Below, in pieces: positions 24,820 to 33,000 of a stretch of DNA of 64,000 bases (position 1 is its first letter; every line of letters starts with the position of its first letter). The notes under the pieces were generated by a model. The model was not told the DNA's origin. It ran no database searches and saw only the letters and a program-made list of their open reading frames with translations. Position numbers and translations under genes: made by a program. Source of the stretch: Neisseriaceae bacterium CLB008 (GTDB lineage Bacteria; Pseudomonadota; Gammaproteobacteria; Burkholderiales; Neisseriaceae); NCBI GenBank assembly GCA_041228285.1, contig CP166133.1:1674001-1738000 (forward strand). The letters run 5' to 3'.

Positions 24820-25176
24820 CTAATTACATAAACCCGTCGGCTTTTTGTTCTTCATGCAACGTTCGGGGCTGTAAATCACATAACCTTTTTCTTTCATACA
24901 ACCATTCACTTTATCCCTACGCACAATAACTTGCTTCACAGTCACTCCTGGTCCTTGGCCATTTAAATCTAATAAGCCTTCATTATATTTCCTGACACCA
25001 CATGCCTGTAGGTCCTTCCACCTCTGATCTGTATTTGTATAACCAATAGTCTCAGCTTTTTGATACCCCTCAACAGGTGGCGGAAGACCATAAATATTAG
25101 GGTTGTATTTCGGTATGGCCCGAATGGGGATACAGCCGCTCAAGGCAATACTCATTAAAACCAGCCAGCTTTTCAT
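24820..25176 (-). CDS. Island lipoprotein, type D copy 6
   Basis: 118 residues from ATG 25176 (MKSWLVLMSIALSGC), with VEGYQKAETIGYTN, QRWKDLQACGVRKY, CMKEKGYVIYS and KNKKPTGLCN. An in-frame GTG-type start at 25242 would translate REP sequence and is rejected. This copy is the first of the array on the FhaB side, divergent from the truncated Slam gene and separated from it by a REP. Confidence 0.8.
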   Translation of the reverse strand: MKSWLVLMSIALSGCIPIRAIPKYNPNIYGLPPPVEGYQKAETIGYTNTDQRWKDLQACGVRKYNEGLLDLNGQGPGVTVKQVIVRRDKVNGCMKEKGYVIYSPERCMKNKKPTGLCN

Positions 25177-25216
25177 GGGTTTCTTTCTTGTCGATAATGA
25201 AACCTGTAAAGAAACA

Positions 25217-25248
25217 GAGTGGGCAACACAGGCTTTGCCCACCCTACA
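25217..25248. repeat. REP at the Slam truncation point
   Basis: GTGGGCAACACAGGCTTTGC continues to GCCCACCCTACAC; the arms GTGGGCAA.. and ..TTTGCCCAC are inverted. It is a relative of the REPs around the RAYT gene. Recognisable Slam coding sequence begins directly after it. Confidence 0.75.
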
Positions 25249-26358
25249 CTTGCTCTAGCGCGGCAACGTGGCCAACACACTTTGGCAGTCAAGGCTTACC
25301 GGAGCATTATTGCCCAGCAACCAGATCTGGTTTACGTCCGCTTCGATCTAGCCGCGATGCTCTACGAAAATAAAGAATATGAAGCAGCCAAAGATCAATT
25401 TACTAAAGTCAAAGCCGATGATATAGATGAACACCTTAGGTACATTGCTGAACGATACCTAACGCAAATACAGCGTAAAATAGGTTGGAATCTACAGGCT
25501 GGTGCACAATACGTTCAAAACAGTAACGTCAACAATGCCTCTTCTGTCAAAGAATTCAATATAGGCCCCTATGTCTTCATTAAAAATGAAGAGGCAATGC
25601 CCAAAAAAGCCAAAGGCCTCAGTGCATTTCTAGCCTTAGATCGAGACATCAATATTGAAGGCAATCACTATGCCACAATAGCCGCACAGCTTAAGGGTAC
25701 ACGCTATTGGGATGAATCTGAGTACAATGAGCACACGCTAAGACTAGAAGGTGGATACAAAAATCAAGATATTAAAACCAGTTTTAGTCTTAGCCCCTTT
25801 TATGAGCAAAGCTGGTTAGGAGACGCTCGTTATAGCCACAATATTGGGCTCGTTTCTGAATACAGCCGATGGTTATCATCCAAAACCCAAGTCATCGGAG
25901 CCTATACCTACGCCCATAAACGCTATCACGATCAGGGTCTACAACGCTATGAAGGCAACTTACACGGACTTTCTAGCGGCATCGCCTATTTTGTGTCGTC
26001 AACATTGGTGTTCAACGGTGGCATAGACCATCAGATTGACCATCTTAATGCAGAGGATGAGTCCTCGCGTAAAACCAGTGTACGACTTGGCGTAATTAAA
26101 GAGTTTACTGGTGGATTATCAGCCAGGACCGCAATGCGTTACGGCCAACGCCGATTTGATGCCCCTCACTTTTTTCTAGGTCAAATCCGTAGAGACACCG
26201 AATACCAGGCAAACGTAGCCCTTTGGCACAGGCAGCTCCACTTTAAAGGCATTACCCCTAAGCTTAACTATCGGTATCTAAAAATAAATAGTAATCTGCC
26301 CGCCTTTTACTCTCGCCAAAGCCAACAGTGGTATGTATCGTTGGAAAAAACGTTTTAA
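25249..26358 (+). pseudogene. 5'-truncated Slam (DUF560) outer-membrane protein
   Basis: About 369 codons resemble the surface lipoprotein assembly modulator (Slam). A TPR-like end of the N-terminal domain (AYRSIIAQQPDLVYVRFDLA, EYEAAKDQFTKVKADDIDEH) is followed by the C-terminal beta-barrel (GWNLQAGAQYVQNSNVNN to WYVSLEKTF, with terminal Phe). Slam exports certain lipoproteins to the cell surface. Full-length Slams are about 490 residues with a signal peptide and more TPRs; these are absent, and the frame runs back into a REP, so a REP-linked rearrangement removed the 5' end. The remaining frame is intact, implying recent loss. A GTG at 25219 within the REP could start translation, but the product would lack an export signal. 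Confidence 0.8.
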
Positions 26359-26482
26359 ACACATAAGCTCACGGACGAAAAAGACCAACTACGAGCAAAA
26401 TAGCAAGGACATGACTCTCACCAAAAATATTACATCATTTTTACATTAGCTTTCACTCGGTCAGCTGAAACGTCTTAATTCA

Positions 26483-26689
26483 CTATTTACCCACTGGGAC
26501 AACTTGAACCATACGTGGTGGGCCACCACATTTTTTAACAAACGCTGCCTGCTCTTCTTGCGACAGCTGCTTAAAATAATCTGGATGTACAGCACAATCT
26601 TCATAATATAAATCAGACACAATAGAGCAGCCGCTTAAAAGAATTGTACTGATTAAAAACAACGGTATTAATTTATTTTGTAAATGCAT
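26483..26689 (-). CDS. Small lipoprotein after FhaB
   Basis: A 68-residue product with signal MHLQNKLIPLFLISTILLSG and lipobox LSGC. The short mature part has three cysteines (DCAVHPDYFKQLSQEEQ, FVKKCGGPPRMV). It is the second gene after fhaB, about 31 bp past the first lipoprotein. I do not recognise it. Its place next to the presumed immunity gene suggests an accessory role. Confidence 0.7.
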   Translation of the reverse strand: MHLQNKLIPLFLISTILLSGCSIVSDLYYEDCAVHPDYFKQLSQEEQAAFVKKCGGPPRMVQVVPVGK

Positions 26690-26720
26690 TTAATGCCTGT
26701 TCTAGCTCATGGCTTAAAAA

Positions 26721-27083
26721 TTATCTGTTTCTAACGTTCTTCAATGATTGGCAAGCTGGCCCATCACCATCTCCACCTGCGGTACAACGAGATGCTTTAG
26801 AACCATCCAAGCCCCGAGGATAAAATTTGTACCCTTTACCTAGTAAACATTCTTGATTCAATCTATGTCTTTCTTCAAACTGTTCTTTTTTATTATATTT
26901 GTATTCCGCTGCTCGATAACATTCATCAAAATCATTGATCTGAGTTTTTTGGGTCATATCTTTTTTATACCAACTATCTTCCTCTGTCGGAATATTTCCA
27001 ACAAAGATATCAGTCATAAGAGAGTTGCATCCATACAAAAAAAGCACTAACGCCACTAAAGTAATCTTTTTAATAAAATGCAT
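26721..27083 (-). CDS. Lipoprotein directly after fhaB, likely cognate immunity protein
   Basis: The 120-residue lipoprotein (lipobox LYGC) starts only 2 nt after the fhaB stop codon (TAA TT ATG), so its translation should be coupled to fhaB. The mature protein has DDFDECYRAAEYKY-like helical sequence, then ECLLGKGYKFYPR, the same Cys-x2-x-KGY pattern seen in the type C and D lipoproteins of the array. In contact-dependent and two-partner systems the gene right after the toxin-bearing exoprotein encodes the cognate immunity protein. Here the export signal would place it in the periplasm. Function is inferred from position. Confidence 0.75.
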   Translation of the reverse strand: MHFIKKITLVALVLFLYGCNSLMTDIFVGNIPTEEDSWYKKDMTQKTQINDFDECYRAAEYKYNKKEQFEERHRLNQECLLGKGYKFYPRGLDGSKASRCTAGGDGDGPACQSLKNVRNR

Positions 27084-27085
27084 AA

Positions 27086-30000
27086 TTACATCCCCTTCGT
27101 TACAGTAGGTTTTACTAATTTAGGTTTAGACGCATCAGGATCATTACCCCATGCGCTTATATACTCTTTATAAAGTGGATTTTCTTGTATTTTCCCATTT
27201 ATAATAATTTTCTCAGGCGGCATCTCATAGAAATAACTGCTATGACTATAAAACCATGGTTGATAAATCCCCCCGGTCGGAGGATTCCCACCCGTAACAT
27301 ATTTACTCCGGAGGGCAATTAAGGGGGAGCGACCCACAAAGTCGGTCTCATGCACTGCCGAGTAAGCCTGACCAGAACCATTTTTTGCTAATAAATTCGC
27401 ATAGTCTTGCACGTTAGTAGCCGTACCATAAAACCTAGCCTGATTAATTGGCAATACACCATAACCTTTATTGATGAACGCTTGTGAACTGATACTCGCG
27501 GTCAAACCACCACGACTATGGTTACTCGTATCAATAACATACTGATTTATTTGTGCCCACTGTAATAAGTCTAAATTAGCTTGCTGGGAATTGGTAAGTG
27601 GTAAGAATTTCGCCCCAGTTAAGTTATTAACTTTATCATATGCTGCGTACATCAACTCGGCAACAGGGTTTCCTGTTTCAGGATTGGGAATCACAATAAT
27701 ACCGCCCTGGTTTATCTCCGTCGCATTTTGCTTTGATGCATTTTTCAAAGAAGCATCCAAATCATTCAAAATACCTGGATTAGAGACCGTAATTAAATTT
27801 GTACGCTCATCAGGATGAATATCCGTCAATAAAACTTCTCGATATTGACAATCAACATTTGGCCCTTTACACGTTTGTAAAAAATATTTTTTATCAGCTG
27901 TAGCTGCTTGATAAACTAAGTCAGACTGAGTTAATAAACCCATTGACACTAAATTACTAACGTCTAAACCACCCCAGACACCACCAACAGCCAAATCAAA
28001 ATACATTGTATTTTTAGCTAAGGCATCTGCCTCTGCATCTAATCGCTTAGACTCATCAGTAGGGAAGCCATTATTAGCCATCCTCAGCGCTGTTGCTTCG
28101 TCACGCTTGTCTTTAATTGCACTATATAATCTATCTTTGACTTCCTGCCGATTCTGATCAAAGGCCTGACTGACTTCTCGCTGTAAATCTAACTCTTTTT
28201 GAACCTTATCTTTGTCAAAATTATTCCCGATATGGCCACTGTTTTGTGCTGCCGTATCAGTAGTCACCGAGGTTTGAATTTGGGCAATAATTGCTTCTGC
28301 ATTTTTACCCGTTAACTGCTGTCCATTTACATCTACAATGTTGATATTCTGCGTATTGATTCCGGAGTATGTCGTACTCTTATCATGACCACTATCTGCA
28401 CCAAAACCAATTGATTTAGAACCACTTAATGCACCAGAGGCCGATGTTTCGCCAGTCTTTAAGTCTGTGGTTGATGTATTCTGACCAACCTGAGCCAAGT
28501 TCATACCGCCGACTTCTTTAGGCCCTTTCCCACCGCCGATGCTTCCGCCACCACTGATGCCAAAACTACTGCCTTCATAATCAGCATGGTTTTGAATGTC
28601 ACTGCTGGTTAAGGTACCCGTGGTTAACTGGTTACGTGCCTGGTCTTGTGCTAATTGGGTCGAGGTAATCAAGCCACCCTTAAGATCGGTATTGCCTTTA
28701 ACATTGATTTGATAACCATCGTCGCCCGCTAAAATACCGCTTTGCTCGTTGACGCTGGCGTAGTCTGCGTTAATTTTTGATTTACTAAAACTACCACTGG
28801 CAGAAGCCCCATAGCCTACGGTCACCTGGCCGCTGATGTCTTGCTGTTTGCCTTTAAACGTGGCGGTGTCTTGCAGGCTTTCTATATTCAACTCAGCCGC
28901 ATCAATGGCCACGCCTTTACCGATGACCTGACCACCAATGATGTTCGTAGCGCCACCGCTGACAATGCTGGTTTGGCCGGTGCTGCTGCCAACGTGGCTA
29001 TTCACATAGCTCACCTCATCACCGTCGCCATAACCTTTGCCCTTATTGCCTCCGGCTGTCACGCCAAATGCTGGGCCATTGGAGCCGTAACTAATCGCCA
29101 CGCCGGCATTCCAACCAGATGATTTATTGTCGCTGCGCTCGGTATGAGTTTGTTCGGCCGCTAAAATATTTACTTCATTATCAGCCAATAAATTTGTACT
29201 CATGCCACCAGCCACTTCTGAACCAACAATATTGATATTTGAAGCTTTATCAGCACCAGCAGCCACAATGTTCACGTTACCACCTGCGTAAATGGTACTT
29301 CCAGCAGCCTCTGTTCCAGCCACTTTGGTGCTCTGCTCTGATTTACTTGAACCATAAGTGATGCTCACGCTGACATTATTGGCCGACATGCCATTGCTGA
29401 TCGCATCTTTTGCTGCCCCTACGCTTTTATAACCATCCATCGCGGTATTGGCTGCGGCCATTGCATTGACGCGAGTATTCTTACTTTGGCCCACTTTTTT
29501 ACTGCTGTCGATCGTGTCTTTTGCCTGCATCGCTGCACTGATGGCCGGTGCACTCAACGCCACGGTTAAACCACTTTGTTTTTGCTTCTGTACAAAGTCG
29601 CTGCTGTAACGATCTTCAGCCGCTACAATATCAACCTGTTTGGCCATGATGGTCACATCGCCCTGTTGCGCCGACACGGTACTGCCTATTTGGCGATAAG
29701 CCTCTCCCGCCACCATGGTCACGTCGCCGCCGAGGCTGCCAACCATGCTGCCTTGGTGTGTCAGGTTGGTGTTTTGGCTATCCGTCGACAGCTGGTTCTT
29801 GCCGATGGTAAAGCCCACCCCACCGCTGCTCATCAGCCCCGACTTTTTGCTTTCGTGGAACTGGCTGTTGCGGTTGGTTTCTTCGGCGGCCTCAATGCTG
29901 ATGTTTTGGCCGGCGCTGAGGGTGAGCTTTTGGTCGGCGACCACGTTGCTGCCTTTAATATTGACGTCTTGATCACTGTGGATCTGCACGCTGGCGCCGG

Positions 30001-33000
30001 TGACGTTGCTGCTCACTGCTTGGGTATTGTCGTCGGTGTAGCGCACTTCGCGTGATTTGCTGCTCAATGCGCCGCTGTCTTTATGGTAGCGGCCTTCGGC
30101 AAATTCATCGGTGGCCAGGCCCGATTGAATGGTCACGCCTTTAACGCCGAGGATGGACAAGGCGCCGGCCTCGCTGTTGAGGTCTGATGCGGTTACGGTC
30201 ACCTGACCCTGCGCCTGTAACGTCATATCGCCTTGGCTATTGAGGTTGCTGCCGACTTCTTGGCTGTTGTTCTGAATGCGGTAGTTCTTGGCGTCTTGTA
30301 CCGTTGATTCTTGACGGCCGGTGGTAACAGTACCCACATTGAGGTCGTTGCCGGCCAATAAATAGGTTTGGCCTTCAGCGCCGCTGTTGCTGACGTTGGC
30401 GGCAGCCAGATTGATGTCGCGGCCGCTTTGGGCCAGCAGAATGCCTGCATCTTCGGTGACGTATAGCCCGGCCACGCGATCGATGCTGGTGCGGCTGCCG
30501 TTAAAACCGCCGCCCTGCTGCTCGGTGCTGCTGGTGGTGGTGATCACGTTGAGGTCTCGTCCTGCGTCTAGGGCCAGGCTTTTTTGGCCGATGACGCTGC
30601 CGCCCACAACGTTGATGTCTTCTTTGGCCTGTAGCTGAACCTGAGCGCCTTGGATGCGGCCACCGATGTTGTTGATGTTCTGGGCATTCAGCGCCGTAAT
30701 GTTGCGCCCGGCGATGGTGCCGCTGTTGTCGAGGTCGCCGCTGACGTTAAGCTGCATGTCGTTGGCGGCAATCAAGGTACCGCCGTGGCTTAAGTCGCCT
30801 GAGCGAGCCACGACGTACAGCTTGGGCACCAGTACCGACTGGGTGCGGCCATCGGCCAAGGTCACGGTTTGGGTTTCTAGCCACACCATGTCGCTGGTGA
30901 GCTGGGCCACCATTTCTTTGCTGAGGCTGACGCCGGGGGCGAGGTTGTGGGCTTGAGCAAAGGTGGCGCCACTGTTCATTAGGGCTTTAAACTGGGCCTC
31001 ATCGTTTTCGTAGCCGCCAAGGTAGCGGTTGCCGGTTAATTGCGCCACTTGCTCATTCACCAGGCGCTGCTCGTAATAGCCGTCGCCCAGGCGCTTGTGC
31101 ATATTGTCGGGGTTGGCGCCCATCATTTTAAGCATGTAGTCGCTGCCTAGCCACTGCTTGCCGTTGGTGAAGCGTGGGTCGGTTTCCACCAAATAATCTT
31201 GGCCGTTGGGGTTGATGCTGTACAGGCTGCTGTTGGGCAGGCGCGTGTTCGGCTGGGTGCTGTTGATGACGTTGGGCGCGCCGTTTTGGGCGCCGACGCC
31301 GTTAATGCTGTTCACCGAACCCACGTCGGTGGGCCGTTGATTGTGGCTGTCGCTAACGTATGAGGCGTTTTCTTGCTTGTTGGCGACGCTGAGGGTGATG
31401 GTTTGGCGCTGTTCGTCGGCATACTTCTGTTTGCCATCCCATTTGCGCTGATGATAGCGCTTAAAGCCGCCACGCCAGCGGCTGCGGGTGTATTGGCTGG
31501 TGCCTTCATCGGTGATGATGTATTCACCGGTGGCGTCGATGTTTTGAATGTTGTCGAGGCCGCCGATCATGGTTTTACCGGCGATGATGGTGCTCTTGTC
31601 GTTGATGACGCTGCCGCTGAGGGTCATATTGCCACCGGACACGATGCGCCCGGGGTCGGAGGTTTTTACTTGATCTTCGTACTCTCTACGCACAATCTCG
31701 TATTGGGTCCAGCGGGTGAACTGCTGATTGAATTGACCGTTATAGCGCTCAATCGCTTCGTCTAGGGCATCGAACTGAGCTTCGTTTTGGTCATACCATG
31801 TCTCTAAGGCATCATGATAGGCATTGATGGCCAAATCATAAGCTGCTTTTTGCTGGGCATACGCTTGATTGACCTCGGTATACACTGCCAAATCTGCTTC
31901 ATATTTGCTTAGGGCTTGCGCATAGGCCACGCACGCGGCCGAGCTGCTGCCATCGCAGCTTTCGCCGGCCGGTACCTCAGGGGCAATCGGTTTCAGCATC
32001 GTGGGCGCAATGGGCGCCACTAGGTTCGGTTCAGCAGGCTCGCCCGCCGGAGCGGTGAGGTTGAAATAGGCCCAAGCAGGATTGTCGGCCGCGTATTCAG
32101 AACCAGGAATCGGCACGCAGGTAGACTCATCTAGGGGGTTGCTACAGCTTTCCTCCCCTAGGCGTAAAATCGGCGTTTTGCCGAGAATCGTCCCGGTGCC
32201 GACGCTGGGACTGTTTTTCCACACGTAGCGGCCTGCGCGGCTCCAGTTTTGCCACTGAAAGTTTGAACCATCATATTTATTGGCGTCGCCTTCTGGGCTG
32301 ATCAAAAACACGTTTGTCGGCCCCTTCACTAAAACCGTTTCGGTGCTGAAATGCTCATTGCTGTTGACCAACTTCACGGCGGCAATGGCCATGTCGCCCA
32401 AGCTTTCGATGGTGGCGCTTTTATTTTCGATCAGATTGGCGCTGCCGGTGGCTTGATGATTGGCGTCGAGGCTGCCGCCCAGATGCATGCTGTCGCCGCT
32501 GAACAACAGGGCATGCTCTTGGTTGATGATGTGTTGGGCGCCGATGTCTAAGCGTTCTCGTGCGGCAATGGTGGCGGCGGTGGTGACGCCGGCCACGGCT
32601 TCTTCACGGTTGTGCACGGTATGGGCGGCAATGGCGACGTGATCGCCATAAACCTTACCGGTGCCGACGTTATCCAGTTTTTGTCCGACCTGCAAAAGGG
32701 TTAAGCCGTTGCTGTTGATGAGGCCGCGGTTGCTGAGGTTTTCAGCCACGTTTAGCTGGGTGTGGTTTTCGGCCTGAATGATGCCGCTGGCCTGATTGTC
32801 TACGTTTTTAGCGTCAATTTGGATTTCAGCACCGCTTTGGATGCTGGCCTGATTGATGAGCCTGCCTTCGGTGCTGATGCTGAGGTTGCGGTTGGCCTCG
32901 ATGTCGGTTTGGGCCACAAAGTCGTCTTTCAGGCCGATGCTCAAGTCTTGCCCTGCTGCCACCATACCGTCGCCGCTGAGGAATTTAGCCTGAATGTGAG

